Shown here: one piece after another, positions 33,419-44,367 of the stretch
How positions within the stretch are numbered: the stretch's first letter is position 1
Layout: each line of letters opens with the position of its first letter
Assembly: GCF_025263485.1 (NCBI RefSeq)
Contig: NZ_CP079863.1
Coordinates: 1,674,001-1,738,000 of the forward strand
Direction: 5' to 3'
DNA length: 64,000 nucleotides
Source of the DNA: Mycobacterium sp. SMC-2
GTDB lineage: Bacteria; Actinomycetota; Actinomycetes; Mycobacteriales; Mycobacteriaceae
The notes under the pieces: model-generated
What the model saw: only the letters and a program-made list of their open reading frames with translations
What the model was told of the DNA's origin: nothing
The model's database searches: none
Translations under genes and position numbers: made by a program

Positions 33419-35100
33419 GATTCCGCCAGGTAGCGGTGCACCAGCATGACGGCCATCGACCCCTCGCCGACCGCGGCCGCGACGCGCTTGGCGGACTCGG
33501 CCCGCACGTCGCCGGTGGCGAACACGCCCGGCACGCTGGTCTCGAGGTGGTGGGGCGGGCGGTCCAGCGTCCAGCCACACACGTTGCGCAGGTCCGGCCC
33601 GGTGAGCACGAAGCCGTGGTCATCGCGGGCGAGCACCCCGTCCAGCCACTCGGTGCGCGGCGCGGCGCCGATGAAGATGAACATCCGGGCGCAGCTGACG
33701 TCCTCGGTCTTCCCGGTCCGGTTGTCGACCAGGGTCAGCCGCTCCAGGTGGTCGTCCCCGACGGCGCGGCGCACCTCGGTGCAGGTGCGCACGGTGATGT
33801 TCGGCCGCTGCTGGATCTGCTGGATCAGGTAGTGGGACATCGAGGCGTCCAGCGACGGGGCGCGCACCACGATGGTGACCGACTTGGCCTCGCGGGACAG
33901 GTACATCGCGGCCTGGCCGGCGGAGTTGGCCCCGCCGACGACGTAGACCTCCTCGCCCGCGCATTCAGACGCGATCGAGACGGCCGCCCCGTAGTAGACG
34001 CCGCGGCCGGTCAGCTCGCCGCAGCCCTCCGCCGGCAGCTGGCGGTAGGCGACGCCGGTGGCCAGGATGACGGCGTGCGCGTCGATCGAGCCGCCGTCGG
34101 CGAACCGCACGGTGCGCTTTGGGCCGTTGACCTCCAGCGCCGTGGCGGTACGGGCGGTGATGAGTTCGGCCCCGAACTTCTCGGCCTGCCGGCGGGCGCG
34201 GTCGGCCAACTGGCCGCCCGACACCCCGTCGGGGAAGCCGAGGTAGTTCTCGATGCGTGAGCTCTGGCCCGCCTGGCCGCCCGTCGCCGTGCGTTCGATG
34301 AGCACGGTGCGCAGGCCCTCGGAGGCGCCGTACACGGCGGCGGCCAGGCCCGCCGGCCCGCCGCCGATGACGATCAGGTCGTAGAACTCCTGCGACGGCG
34401 TGGTGGTCAGGCCCAGGGTGTCGGCCAGCTGCGCGTCGGTGGGTTCGACGAGGGTGTCGCCGCGTTCGGTGACGACGACGGGCAGCCGCAGGCCGTCCTG
34501 GCCGGCGGCCTTGAGCAACCGCTCGCCGTCGGGGTCGTCGGCCATGAACCACGAGTAGTGCAGCCCGTTGCGGGCCAGGAAGTCGCGCACCTGCCAGGAC
34601 CGCTCCGACCAGCGGTGCCCGATCACCTTGGTGTGCGGGATCGGGCGTTCCGGGGCCGCCCGCCAGGCGTCCAGCAGCGCGTCGATGACCGGGTAGAACT
34701 TCTCCTGCGGCGGATCCCACGGCTTGAGCAGGTAGTGGTCCAGGTCGACGACGTTGATGGCGTCGATGGCGGCGTGGGTGTCGGCGTAGGCGGTCAGCAG
34801 CACGCGGCGCGCCGCGGGGTACAGGTCCATCGCCTGCTCGAGGAATTCGATGCCGCTCATCTGCGGCATCCGGTAGTCGGCGATCAGCACGGCGACCGTC
34901 TCGCCGCGCAGCTTGAGCTCCTTGAGCGTCTCCAGGGCGTCGGGACCCGACTCGGAGCGCACGATCCGGTGCCGGTCGCCGTATTGGCGGCGCAGATCGC
35001 GGGCGACCGCGCGCGACACCGAGGGATCGTCGTCGACGGTCAGCAGCACGGGCTTGCGAGGCTGAACTGAGGGGGTTGCGGGGCCTGCGGGGCTCGTCAT
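33415..35100 (-). CDS. Response regulator fused to thioredoxin-reductase-like flavoprotein
   Basis: The 561-residue protein has three parts. A receiver domain (residues 18-140) carries the phospho-acceptor Asp75 in IADYRMPQMSG, DDD at 23-25 and Lys in LLKPW. A thioredoxin/glutaredoxin-like linker follows (about 155-230, TKVIGHRWSERSWQVRDFLARNG) without CxxC. A thioredoxin-reductase-like domain has FAD motif IVIGGGPAGLAAAVYGASEG and NAD motif YVVGGANSAGQAAMYL. The redox-active CATC motif of real thioredoxin reductases is missing (YYGAAVSIASEC there). A kinase gene overlaps its end. Phosphorylation may gate the flavoprotein; this is inference. Confidence 0.87.
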   Translation of the reverse strand: MTSPAGPATPSVQPRKPVLLTVDDDPSVSRAVARDLRRQYGDRHRIVRSESGPDALETLKELKLRGETVAVLIADYRMPQMSGIEFLEQAMDLYPAARRVLLTAYADTHAAIDAINVVDLDHYLLKPWDPPQEKFYPVIDALLDAWRAAPERPIPHTKVIGHRWSERSWQVRDFLARNGLHYSWFMADDPDGERLLKAAGQDGLRLPVVVTERGDTLVEPTDAQLADTLGLTTTPSQEFYDLIVIGGGPAGLAAAVYGASEGLRTVLIERTATGGQAGQSSRIENYLGFPDGVSGGQLADRARRQAEKFGAELITARTATALEVNGPKRTVRFADGGSIDAHAVILATGVAYRQLPAEGCGELTGRGVYYGAAVSIASECAGEEVYVVGGANSAGQAAMYLSREAKSVTIVVRAPSLDASMSHYLIQQIQQRPNITVRTCTEVRRAVGDDHLERLTLVDNRTGKTEDVSCARMFIFIGAAPRTEWLDGVLARDDHGFVLTGPDLRNVCGWTLDRPPHHLETSVPGVFATGDVRAESAKRVAAAVGEGSMAVMLVHRYLAES

Positions 35101-35185
35101 CGAGGTTAAGTATGCCCTCGTCAGGGCGCTGACGGCAGGTCGAGGAGGCGGTTTATCGGCCGGGCGGATTTCGCTGCCCGCGATT

Positions 35186-35214
35186 TTGGGTCAGGGCGCC
35201 TGACCAGGTATCGT
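35186..35214 (+). promoter_or_regulatory. Candidate promoter for infA and the alpha operon
   Basis: TTGGGT, 17 bases, TATCGT fits a mycobacterial SigA promoter (-10 TANNNT) and lies about 150 bases upstream of infA. The near-palindrome TCAGGGCGCCTGA covers 35191-35203 within the spacer. The gap 35101-35364 between the divergent flavoprotein gene and infA contains no convincing gene. The remaining about 150 bases would be a long leader. Confidence 0.5.
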
Positions 35215-35364
35215 GGGACAACGGTGCGTCATCCGCGCCGACTTTTTGCGTGCCCTGTCTGAGGAATTTCCTGTAACCGGCCCACGTTTCTAGTCGGGCG
35301 AATGCTGCGCCGGTAAGGGCGCACATCAGGATACGAAACCGAAGACGAGGATTGCTAAAAAGTT

Positions 35365-35586
35365 ATGGCCAAGAAGGACGGTGCCATAGAGGTCGAGGGC
35401 CGCGTGGTCGAGCCCCTGCCCAATGCGATGTTCCGCATTGAGCTGGAGAACGGTCACAAGGTGCTCGCCCACATCAGCGGCAAGATGCGGCAGCACTACA
35501 TCCGCATCCTGCCCGAGGACCGGGTGGTGGTGGAGCTGTCTCCCTACGACCTGTCCCGGGGCCGCATCGTGTACCGGTACAAGTAA
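35365..35586 (+). CDS. infA: Translation initiation factor IF-1
   Basis: The 73-residue OB-fold protein binds the ribosomal A site during initiation. It has [31 protein letters not shown] at the start, followed by [33 protein letters not shown], a standard full-length actinobacterial IF-1. It is preceded by GACGAGGATTGC and heads the alpha operon, 39 bases upstream of rpmJ. Confidence 0.97.
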
Positions 35587-35625
35587 GAGCCCGAATCAGA
35601 CAACAAAGAACAGGATCGAACAGCC

Positions 35626-35739
35626 GTGAAGGTGAACCCGAGCGTCAAGCCAATCTGTGACAAGTGCAGGGTGATCCGTCGGCATGGGCGGGTCATGGTG
35701 ATCTGCTCCGATCCGCGCCACAAGCAGCGTCAGGGCTAG
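35626..35739 (+). CDS. rpmJ: 50S ribosomal protein L36 (bL36)
   Basis: This 37-codon gene starts at GTG 35626 and ends at TAG 35737-35739. It encodes [19 protein letters not shown] and then [18 protein letters not shown]. It keeps the zinc ligands C-x2-C, C and H, so it is the zinc-containing C+ form. Its place between infA and rpsM is universal in actinobacteria. It is easily missed because of its size. Confidence 0.95.
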
Positions 35740-35950
35740 TGGCGATCGCAAGCGCGGCGTAGCCGGGCGCAGCGGGTCGCCAGGATCCATCAAGCCCAGC
35801 TCACTTAACAACTGAATGCAGACCTCCCAACACCACTGAGCGGATAGGCCGCTCATCCACGCCCGGACGGAGGCCGGGCCCCGCCTCAAACTTCGGGGCG
35901 GGAACGGGTTGGGATCAGACCTCCGCCGAGAAAAAGAGGAAACGCCACCT
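35740..35950 (+). promoter_or_regulatory. Structured leader between rpmJ and rpsM
   Basis: This 211-base gap contains several possible hairpins: TGGCGA (from 35740) with TCGCCA (near 35777), GAGCGG with CCGCTC near 35840, and CCCCGCC with GGGGCGGG just before the rpsM start. In E. coli protein S4 binds the rpsM leader and represses the alpha operon. A mycobacterial equivalent could be here, but this is an analogy. No gene is visible. Confidence 0.35.
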
Positions 35951-36325
35951 ATGGCTCGATTAGTAGGCGTCGATCTGCCGCGCGACAAGCGGATGGAGAT
36001 CGCGCTGACCTACATCTTCGGCGTCGGCCGTACCCGGTCGAACGAGATCCTGGCAGCTACGGGGATCGACAAGGACCTGCGCACCAGGGACCTGACCGAC
36101 GACCAGCTGACCCACTTGCGTGACTACATCGAAGCGAACCTCAAGGTAGAGGGTGACCTGCGCCGCGAGGTGCAGGCCGACATTCGCCGCAAGATCGAGA
36201 TCGGCTGCTACCAGGGCCTGCGGCACCGCCGCGGCCTGCCGGTGCGCGGCCAGCGGACCAAGACCAATGCGCGCACCCGCAAGGGCCCGAAGCGCACCAT
36301 CGCAGGCAAGAAGAAGGCCAGGTAA
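35951..36325 (+). CDS. rpsM: 30S ribosomal protein S13 (uS13)
   Basis: The 124-residue protein has the helix-hairpin-helix region [24 protein letters not shown], the central [20 protein letters not shown], and the C-terminal basic tail [23 protein letters not shown] that contacts P-site tRNA. ATG 35951 is chosen from the conserved [11 protein letters not shown] start. AAAAAGAGGAAACGCCACCT precedes it. Confidence 0.97.
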   Translation: MARLVGVDLPRDKRMEIALTYIFGVGRTRSNEILAATGIDKDLRTRDLTDDQLTHLRDYIEANLKVEGDLRREVQADIRRKIEIGCYQGLRHRRGLPVRGQRTKTNARTRKGPKRTIAGKKKAR

Positions 36326-36331
36326 TCGCCC

Positions 36332-36748
<417 letters not shown>

Positions 36749-36759
36749 GAACACAAATC

Positions 36760-37365
36760 ATGGCTCGTTACACCGGACCCATCACCCGCAAGTCGCGCCG
36801 GCTGCGCACCGACCTCGTCGGTGGCGACCAGGCGTTCGAGAAGCGTCCCTACCCGCCCGGCCAGCACGGCCGCGCGCGGATCAAGGAAAGCGAATACCTG
36901 CAGCAGTTGCAGGAGAAGCAGAAGGCCCGCTTCACCTACGGCGTGATGGAGAAGCAGTTCCGTCGCTACTACGAAGAGGCAACCCGGCAGCCCGGCAAGA
37001 CAGGTGAGGAGCTGCTCAAGATCCTGGAAAGCCGACTGGACAACGTCGTCTACCGCGCCGGGCTCGCCCGCACGCGGCGGATGGCCCGCCAGCTGGTCAG
37101 CCACGGCCACTTCAGTGTCAACGGCGTGCACGTCAACGTGCCCAGCTACCGGGTGTCGCAGTACGACATCATCGACGTGCGGGACGGCTCGCTGAACACG
37201 GTGCCGTTCCAGATCGCGCGGGAAACGGCGGGAGACCGCCCGATCCCGAGCTGGCTGCAGGTCGTGGGGGAGCGTCAGCGCATCCTCATCCACCAGCTGC
37301 CCGAGCGCGCGCAGATCGACGTGCCGCTCGCCGAGCAGCTGATCGTCGAGTTCTACTCGAAGTAA
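36760..37365 (+). CDS. rpsD: 30S ribosomal protein S4 (uS4)
   Basis: The 201-residue assembly protein has the conserved MARYTGPITRKSRRL, the ESRLDNVVYRAGLARTRRMARQLVSHGHFSVNGVHVNVPSY S4 domain (about residues 90-130), and the C-terminal LIVEFYSK. The start ATG 36760 gives the standard N terminus. It may bind the rpsM leader as in other bacteria. Confidence 0.97.
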   Translation: MARYTGPITRKSRRLRTDLVGGDQAFEKRPYPPGQHGRARIKESEYLQQLQEKQKARFTYGVMEKQFRRYYEEATRQPGKTGEELLKILESRLDNVVYRAGLARTRRMARQLVSHGHFSVNGVHVNVPSYRVSQYDIIDVRDGSLNTVPFQIARETAGDRPIPSWLQVVGERQRILIHQLPERAQIDVPLAEQLIVEFYSK

Positions 37366-37370
37366 CGAAC

Positions 37371-37392
37371 TTTCGAGCCGGCCGGCTCGAAA
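37371..37392. terminator. Perfect 22-bp palindrome between rpsD and rpoA
   Basis: TTTCGAGCCGG and its exact complement CCGGCTCGAAA abut without a loop in the gap between rpsD and rpoA. In RNA this would form a stem with a tight loop and could attenuate transcription or pause RNA polymerase before rpoA. No U-tract follows. Coordinated control of ribosomal proteins versus RNA polymerase alpha is plausible, not proven. Confidence 0.42.
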
Positions 37393-37411
37393 CCCCAACG
37401 GCATCAAATAG

Positions 37412-38485
<1,074 letters not shown>

Positions 38486-38603
38486 TAGCCGTCCGGTGAC
38501 GATGCGGCCGTGCAGCGGCCGGCTGAGGAACCGGACACCGATAACTGAAGTCCGTCCCGGCCCTACCTGATACGGGGGTCGGCCCCACTTAGGAGATAGT
38601 GCA

Positions 38604-39251
38604 ATGCCCAAGCCCACCAAGGGCCCTCGCCTCGGCGGGTCGTCTTCGCATCAGAAGGCCCTGCTGGCCAACCTGGCCACGTCGCTGTTCGAGCACAACC
38701 AGATCAAGACGACGGAGCCGAAGGCGCGCGCGTTGCGGCCGTACGCGGAGAAGCTGATCACACACGCGAAAAAGGGCACGCTGCACAACCGTCGAGAGGT
38801 GCTCAAGAAGATCCGCGACAAGGACGTCGTGCACAAGCTGTTCGAGGAGATCGGGCCGTTCTTCGCCGACCGCAACGGCGGCTACACCCGCATCATCAAG
38901 GTCGAGCCGCGCAAGGGCGACAACGCCCCGATGGCGGTGATCCAGTTGGTGCTGGAGAAGACGGTGACCTCGGAGGCCGACCGGGCGCGTCGGGTGAAGT
39001 CTTCCAAGAAGGCCCCCGAAACCAAAGAAGCTCCTGTCGCGGCGGCTGCGGCACCTCAGGCGGCCGTCGAGCCCGAGGAAGCCGTCGGCCCGACGGCCGA
39101 AGAGGTGACCGAGCCGGCCGAGACCAGTGAGGCTGAGGCCGCGGAATCCTCGGAAGCCGAAGCCAAGGCCGCGGAGAAGGCCGAGAAGGCCGTGGCCGCG
39201 AGGGCCGAAGCCGAGCAGGCCGACGAGGCTGACGAGGCTGACGAGAGTTAG
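38604..39251 (+). CDS. rplQ: 50S ribosomal protein L17 (bL17) with long Ala/Glu tail
   Basis: The conserved L17 core ([52 protein letters not shown] through [18 protein letters not shown]) covers about residues 1-120. A tail of about 95 residues rich in Ala, Glu and Lys follows; it is disordered-looking and longer than most bacterial L17 (the M. tuberculosis protein is about 180 residues). The last 125 bases of this tail may be overlapped in another frame by the start of truA. TAGGAGATAGTGCA precedes the start. Confidence 0.96.
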   Translation: MPKPTKGPRLGGSSSHQKALLANLATSLFEHNQIKTTEPKARALRPYAEKLITHAKKGTLHNRREVLKKIRDKDVVHKLFEEIGPFFADRNGGYTRIIKVEPRKGDNAPMAVIQLVLEKTVTSEADRARRVKSSKKAPETKEAPVAAAAAPQAAVEPEEAVGPTAEEVTEPAETSEAEAAESSEAEAKAAEKAEKAVAARAEAEQADEADEADES

Positions 39252-40089
39252 CGAGGCCGTCCGTCTACGGCTCGACATCGCCTATGACGGAACGGAATTC
39301 GCGGGCTGGGCGACTCAGTCCGGCCAGCGTACTGTCGCCGGAGTTCTCGACGAGGCGTTGACGACCGTCTTCCGCACGCCGATGCGGCTGCGGGCGGCCG
39401 GGCGCACCGACACGGGCGTGCACGCCACCGGTCAGGTGGCCCACGTCGATGTGCCCCCGGACGCGCTGTCGAACGCCTATCCGCGATCGTCACACCCCGG
39501 CGAGGCGGAATTCGTGCCGCTGGTGCGCCGGCTCGGCCGGTTTTTGCCCACCGACGTCCGGGTGCTCGACATCACCCGCGCCCCAGCCGGTTTCGACGCC
39601 CGGTTCTCGGCGCTGCGGCGCCACTACGTGTATCGGCTGTCGACCGCTGTGTACGGGGTCGAGCCGCAGCAGGCCCGTTACGTCACCGCCTGGCCGCGGC
39701 CGCTTGACGTCGACGCGATGGCCGCCGCTTCACGAGATCTGGTGGGGCTGCACGACTTCGCCGGGTTCTGCCGACATCGCCCGAACGCCACGACCATCCG
39801 CGACCTGCAGCGCCTGGATTGGTCGCGCGACGGGGATCTGATCACCGCGCACGTCAGCGCCGACGCGTTCTGCTGGTCGATGGTGCGCTCGCTGGTGGGG
39901 GCGCTGCTGGCCGTCGGCGAGCACCGGCGCCCGGCCTCGTGGTGTCGTGAATTACTCACCGCCACAAGCCGATCCAGTGACTTCGCGGCCGCGCCGCCGC
40001 ACGGGTTGACGCTGGTGCGCGTCGACTACCCACCCGACGACCAACTGGAAGCGCGCAACCTGGTCACCCGGGACCTGCGCTCCCGCTAA
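39127..40089 (+). CDS. truA: tRNA pseudouridine(38-40) synthase TruA
   Basis: Isomerises uridines in the tRNA anticodon arm. The core starts at [18 protein letters not shown], with the catalytic Asp in [15 protein letters not shown] and the later [20 protein letters not shown] and [20 protein letters not shown]. The start is unsettled: the only in-frame ATG, GTG or TTG before the core is GTG 39127, which lies 125 bases inside rplQ and adds about 45 Arg/Pro-rich residues. Otherwise a CTG (39229 or 39238) must serve. Its stop overlaps the convergent cutinase stop. Confidence 0.9.
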   Translation: MRLRPRNPRKPKPRPRRRPRRPWPRGPKPSRPTRLTRLTRVSEAVRLRLDIAYDGTEFAGWATQSGQRTVAGVLDEALTTVFRTPMRLRAAGRTDTGVHATGQVAHVDVPPDALSNAYPRSSHPGEAEFVPLVRRLGRFLPTDVRVLDITRAPAGFDARFSALRRHYVYRLSTAVYGVEPQQARYVTAWPRPLDVDAMAAASRDLVGLHDFAGFCRHRPNATTIRDLQRLDWSRDGDLITAHVSADAFCWSMVRSLVGALLAVGEHRRPASWCRELLTATSRSSDFAAAPPHGLTLVRVDYPPDDQLEARNLVTRDLRSR

Positions 40090-40721
40090 ACCTTGGTCGC
40101 GACGAAGCTCGCGGCCTGGTTTGTCAATTTGGGCACGTAGCCCAGGTGGGATGCCCACCGGTTACCCGGCGAGCAGATCGGGTCGCCCGGGTTGCACAAG
40201 TCGATGGTCTTGCCGCCGAATTCCGGCGTCAGGGCGCTCATCAGCTGACCCGCCCGGCCGGACGGATTGCCGAACAGGGCGACCGCGGCGACGTGGTCGG
40301 CGGCCGCGGCCGGCAGCGGCTCACGAAAGCCGAGGCCCGGCAGCGGTGCGGCCGTGACGATGTCGATGACCGCCGCACCCTGGGAGTACCCGCCGAGCAC
40401 CAGCTTGGTGTTGGGGCACTTGCCGGCCATCTGCTGGACGTGGTTGCTGGCATCGTTGGCGCCGTCGGCCGCGGCCAGGAAGTCCTTGCTGGCCGGGTAG
40501 TTCACCCCGTATGCGCCAACGCTTTTGCCGGTCTGCTGGCGCAGCGCGTTGACGAACGCCCCGCCGACCTTGCCGACCCCGGGCGGCTCGTCGGTTCCCC
40601 GGGCGAACACCACCTCGACGCCGGGGCAGGAGGCGAAGGCTTGGGGAAGCAGTTGGGGAGCAACCACTATCGCGGCCCCCGCGAGCAGCCCGGCGCCCAG
40701 CGTCAACGGAATAAGCCTCAC
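40086..40721 (-). CDS. Cutinase-family secreted esterase (short form)
   Basis: The 211-residue serine hydrolase has a signal peptide (residues 1-30) and the cutinase features [19 protein letters not shown], the nucleophile in [12 protein letters not shown], and the acid/base region [23 protein letters not shown]. Mycobacterial cutinases act on lipid esters in the envelope or host. It corresponds in position to cut4 (Rv3452) of M. tuberculosis. A second cutinase lies upstream, 42 bases away. Confidence 0.9.
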   Translation of the reverse strand: MRLIPLTLGAGLLAGAAIVVAPQLLPQAFASCPGVEVVFARGTDEPPGVGKVGGAFVNALRQQTGKSVGAYGVNYPASKDFLAAADGANDASNHVQQMAGKCPNTKLVLGGYSQGAAVIDIVTAAPLPGLGFREPLPAAAADHVAAVALFGNPSGRAGQLMSALTPEFGGKTIDLCNPGDPICSPGNRWASHLGYVPKLTNQAASFVATKV

Positions 40722-40763
40722 CCCACGATGTTAGGGGCGCGTTGATCGCGGGCCGGTAACGAT

Positions 40764-41621
40764 TCAGACGAGAGGAGCTTGCGGAGACACCGTGGGTGGC
40801 GCGGCCGGCGCGTTGGGGGCGGGAGCAGTCCCGCCGTGGATCGAGGGTGGTGACCCGGGCGGGGTCTGCCCGTACACCGGCGACGGCGTGCCACCGGGCT
40901 GGGTCGGAACGGGGCCCAGCGGGGGCCCGAACCCGGGAACCGACTGACCCGAGCCGGCCAGCAACTTACTCGCGACGAACGCCGCGGCCTGGGTGGTGTA
41001 GACGGGGACGTAGCCCTCGGTGTGCCCGCTCCACTCGTTACCCGGGCCCGCGTGGCAAATCGGGTCGTTGGGGTTGCACAGGTCGATCGCCTTGGAGCCC
41101 AGCAGCGCGCTCTGGCTGGGCAGCGTGCCGCCGGCGCGGTCGGCCACGTCGCCGAAGGTGGCGACGGCGGCGATGTTCTTGGCGTATTGCGGCGGCAGCG
41201 AGTTGCCCCAGGTGATGCCGCCGATCGGGACGCCCGCCACGATGTCCATCACCGACGCGCCCTGCGAGTAGCCGCCCAGCACGATCTTGGTGTTCGGGCA
41301 GGTTTCCACGCTCTTCTTGACGCGGTCGATGGTGTCGTTGGCGCCGTCACCGCCGTGCAGCTGCAGCTTGCTGGCGGCGTAGTTCACCCCGTAGGGCAGG
41401 ATGTTCAGGCCGGTCTGCTGGCGCAGCGAGTCCACGAAGGCGTCGCCAACCCGGCCCAGCCCGGGCGGCTCGTTGGTGCCGCGGGCGAAGATGACCTCGA
41501 CGTCCGGGCAGTCGAAGGCGGAGGCTATGGGCGCCGCGGCGGGGGATACGAGCAGGCCGGAAGCGGTGACCAGTGCAGAGGCCCCGAGCCCGACGCAGCG
41601 ACCTATGCGGTGAAATTTCAC
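40764..41621 (-). CDS. Cutinase-family secreted esterase with Pro-rich tail
   Basis: The 285-residue paralogue of the preceding gene has a signal peptide, [31 protein letters not shown], the nucleophile in [11 protein letters not shown] and the catalytic loop [24 protein letters not shown]. After the catalytic domain (about residue 215) comes a 65-residue Pro/Gly/Ala-rich tail, perhaps for surface exposure or cell-wall interaction. It corresponds in position to cut3 (Rv3451). The gap to eccB4 is short and divergent. Confidence 0.9.
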   Translation of the reverse strand: MKFHRIGRCVGLGASALVTASGLLVSPAAAPIASAFDCPDVEVIFARGTNEPPGLGRVGDAFVDSLRQQTGLNILPYGVNYAASKLQLHGGDGANDTIDRVKKSVETCPNTKIVLGGYSQGASVMDIVAGVPIGGITWGNSLPPQYAKNIAAVATFGDVADRAGGTLPSQSALLGSKAIDLCNPNDPICHAGPGNEWSGHTEGYVPVYTTQAAAFVASKLLAGSGQSVPGFGPPLGPVPTQPGGTPSPVYGQTPPGSPPSIHGGTAPAPNAPAAPPTVSPQAPLV

Positions 41622-41742
41622 GCCACAACTTTACCCACCCTAAGCAGGGTTCCAAACCTCGCTGAGCTGTGGATCAATTAAGCGACCCCGCGGTAGGGCG
41701 CTCTATCGTGTGCGCATCCGGTACGCACGGGTGGGGGGATCA

Positions 41743-43101
41743 GTGCCGCGTCAGTCGACCACGTGGCTGCAGGTCAGCGGCTACCGATTCCTGCTGCGTC
41801 GCGTCGAGTGCGCGTTGCTGGGCGGGGATGTCCACACCCTTAGCGTCCGCTCGCCTACGCGTACGGCGGCGTTGACGATCGGGTGCGTGCTGGCTGCGAT
41901 CGCCGTCACCGGATCCGCGGTCCTCGCTTTGCTGCGTCCACGGGTGGCGTTGGATGGCGCCCAGCTGGTGATGGGACGGGAATCCGGGGCGCTGTACGTG
42001 CGGGTAGGCGATACCTGGCACCCGGTGCTGAACCTGGCGTCGGCGCGATTGATAGCGGCGACGGCGGCCAAACCCCGGCCCGTGCCCGAAGCGGAGCTGG
42101 CCCGCGTCAAACGCGGGCCCCTGCTGGGCATCCCGGGTGCGCCGCAGTTCATCGGCGAGCCGTTGTCGGCGGACGATTCGGCCTGGACGATCTGCGATAC
42201 CGACGGCGCCGGCGCGACCACGGTCGTCTTGGGCCGCCCGGCCGACGCGACCGCCCGCCGCCTGAGCTCCGGGCAAGCCGCCCTGGTCGCCGCCGGTTCG
42301 GGTTCGCCGGCCTACCTGCTCTACGACGGGCAGCGGGCCGCGGTGGACGTCGCCGACACCGCGGTGGCGCGCGCGCTCCGGCTGGAAGGCCGCGCACCGC
42401 GGGCCGTCTCGCCATCGTTGCTGAAGGCCATTCCCGAGGCGCCGTCGATCAGGCCGCTTCGGATCCGCGGCGCCGGCCGGAAAGCGGCCGGCCTGCCGGG
42501 ATTCACGGTGGGCAGTGTGGTGCGCGTCACGCGCGGCTGGGGTGACGAGTATTACGCGGTGCTTGCCGCCGGGGTCCAGCGGATCGGGCAGGTGGCCGCC
42601 GATCTCCTCCGGTTCAGCGACTCCCAGGGGACCGCCCACGCCATCACAGTGGCACCTGATGCGATCCGCGCCGCCCCGATCGTGGACGCGCTGCCGGTCG
42701 GCAGCTTTCCCGACCGGGCGCCCGCCCTGACGGACGAGGGCACGTTGTGCGTCTCGTGGCGGGCAGCGCCGTCCGGCGTCACGCTTCTTGCCGGCGGCCG
42801 GCCGCCGCTGCCGGTGGGTCAGACGCCGGTGACCTTGTCGCAGGCCGACGGCCGCGGTCCAGCGCTGGACGCCGTGTACCTGCCGCCCACCCGCAGCGCC
42901 TACGTGCAGGCCGGCACGCGCTACCTGGTCACCGAGGCGGGGGTGCGGTTCGCGATCCACGACGACGCCGCCGCGCACGACCTGGGGCTGCCGGCGCCGA
43001 ACCCGGCGCCGTGGCCGGTCCTGGAAAGCCTTCCGGCGGGACCGGAGCTGAGCAGAGAGAAGGCATCAACTCCGCGCGACGTTGTCGCGGCGACCCCGTA
43101 G
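41743..43101 (+). CDS. eccB4: ESX-4 type VII secretion protein EccB4
   Basis: The 452-residue membrane-anchored periplasmic protein of the ESX core complex has a short cytosolic N terminus (PRQSTTWLQVSGYRFLLRRVECALLGGD) and one transmembrane segment (about residues 35-60, AALTIGCVLAAIAVTGSAVLALL). A large extracytoplasmic region follows with repeats typical of EccB. Start GTG 41743 follows GGGGGGAT. It converges on mycP4. In M. tuberculosis Rv3450c-Rv3449 show the same pairing, so this is the ESX-4 copy. Confidence 0.93.
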   Translation: MPRQSTTWLQVSGYRFLLRRVECALLGGDVHTLSVRSPTRTAALTIGCVLAAIAVTGSAVLALLRPRVALDGAQLVMGRESGALYVRVGDTWHPVLNLASARLIAATAAKPRPVPEAELARVKRGPLLGIPGAPQFIGEPLSADDSAWTICDTDGAGATTVVLGRPADATARRLSSGQAALVAAGSGSPAYLLYDGQRAAVDVADTAVARALRLEGRAPRAVSPSLLKAIPEAPSIRPLRIRGAGRKAAGLPGFTVGSVVRVTRGWGDEYYAVLAAGVQRIGQVAADLLRFSDSQGTAHAITVAPDAIRAAPIVDALPVGSFPDRAPALTDEGTLCVSWRAAPSGVTLLAGGRPPLPVGQTPVTLSQADGRGPALDAVYLPPTRSAYVQAGTRYLVTEAGVRFAIHDDAAAHDLGLPAPNPAPWPVLESLPAGPELSREKASTPRDVVAATP

Positions 43102-44367
43102 TCGGGCCCTGGCGGCACCGGCGGTCAGCGCCAGCCCCAGCGCGGCTAGGCAGATGGCGGCGCCGCGCAATGCGATGTCGCGCGCGTGGGTGTTCGGCGG
43201 TGCGGCCGGCGGCGGCGCGGCAATCGGCGCGGGCGCCGGTGTCGCGGTGGCCGCGGGCGGTCCGGGATCGGTGCTGACCGCCGCCAGCGCGTCGATGGTG
43301 CCGTTACCGACGAGCGGATCCCACCCGGCGGGTGGGTGATGCGCCGTCGACTCGATGCGCTGCATCACCTGCCGTGCGGTCAACCCCGGGAACCGGGCCC
43401 GGATCAGGGCGGCCAGCCCGCTGACCACCGGCGCGGCAAAACTGGTGCCGGACACCGGTTCCGAGCCGAGCGGCGTGACCGCCTCACCGGGGGCGGCGAC
43501 GTCCACCCAGGGGCCGGCCAGGCTGAATGCCGACGGCGCCCCCGCGGTGTTCACCGAGCCGACGGTCAGCACGTAGTCGTCGTACCACGCCGGGCTGACC
43601 ACGACCGTGACGGTCTCCCGGGTGACATCCGGGCGCTGAGGCGGGCATTGCGCGGGTCCGCCGGTGTTGCCCGCCGCGGCCACGATGACGGCGTTCTTGA
43701 CGTCCACGGCGTAGGCCAGCGCGGCGCCCAGCGCGCGGTCGTCGGGCGCAGATGCGACCGGAACGCAGGCAACCGAGGAGATGTTGATCACCGACGCGCC
43801 GAGATCGGCGGCGGTGCGGACGGCTTTCGCCATGGTGTCGACGTCGCCGACGCCGGCGCGGGACCGATCGGCGGCGGGGGAGAACTTCCCGCTGGACTGG
43901 CGAATGCCGATCACGGTGGCCTCGGGCGCCATCCCGCCTAACCCGGATTCCGCCGAATCCGTTGACGCAGCGATGATTCCGGCCACCAGGGTGCCATGCG
44001 CGTCGCAATCCTGGGTGCCGTCTCCGCTGGAGACGTAGTCTCCGCCCGGAATCACGTCGGCTAGCAGGCTATGCCGCGAAACGCCGGTGTCGATGACCGC
44101 GACCCGCTGCCCGGCGCCCCGGGTCAGTTGCCGGACCCGCGACAGGTCGGGGAGATCGGCCGGCCGGTTGGGCGGCGATCCCGTCGTCATCGTCGCGCAA
44201 ACCTCGCGTTGCACCGTCGGCCACGGTGGCGCGGGCCGCGCGGGCTTCGGTAACCGTTGGTCATCGACCTGCGGCGGTGAAACCGCTTGTGCCGGCGACG
44301 CTCCCAGCAGCGATACCGACGCCAGCGTCGACGCCGACAGGAGGCGTGCCGCGCGCGACGACCTCAT
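43066..44367 (-). CDS. mycP4: ESX-4 mycosin protease MycP4
   Basis: The 433-residue subtilisin-like protease has a signal peptide and catalytic Asp in VAVIDTGVSRH, His in DCDAHGTLVAGIIA and Ser in VSGTSFAAPVVSGLA. A Pro/Ala linker and a C-terminal transmembrane anchor (AAICLAALGLALTAGAARARLR) follow. It stabilises and caps the ESX membrane complex. It is coupled to eccD4 (4-bp overlap) and its 3' end overlaps eccB4 by 36 bases. Confidence 0.94.
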   Translation of the reverse strand: MRSSRAARLLSASTLASVSLLGASPAQAVSPPQVDDQRLPKPARPAPPWPTVQREVCATMTTGSPPNRPADLPDLSRVRQLTRGAGQRVAVIDTGVSRHSLLADVIPGGDYVSSGDGTQDCDAHGTLVAGIIAASTDSAESGLGGMAPEATVIGIRQSSGKFSPAADRSRAGVGDVDTMAKAVRTAADLGASVINISSVACVPVASAPDDRALGAALAYAVDVKNAVIVAAAGNTGGPAQCPPQRPDVTRETVTVVVSPAWYDDYVLTVGSVNTAGAPSAFSLAGPWVDVAAPGEAVTPLGSEPVSGTSFAAPVVSGLAALIRARFPGLTARQVMQRIESTAHHPPAGWDPLVGNGTIDALAAVSTDPGPPAATATPAPAPIAAPPPAAPPNTHARDIALRGAAICLAALGLALTAGAARARLRGRRDNVARS

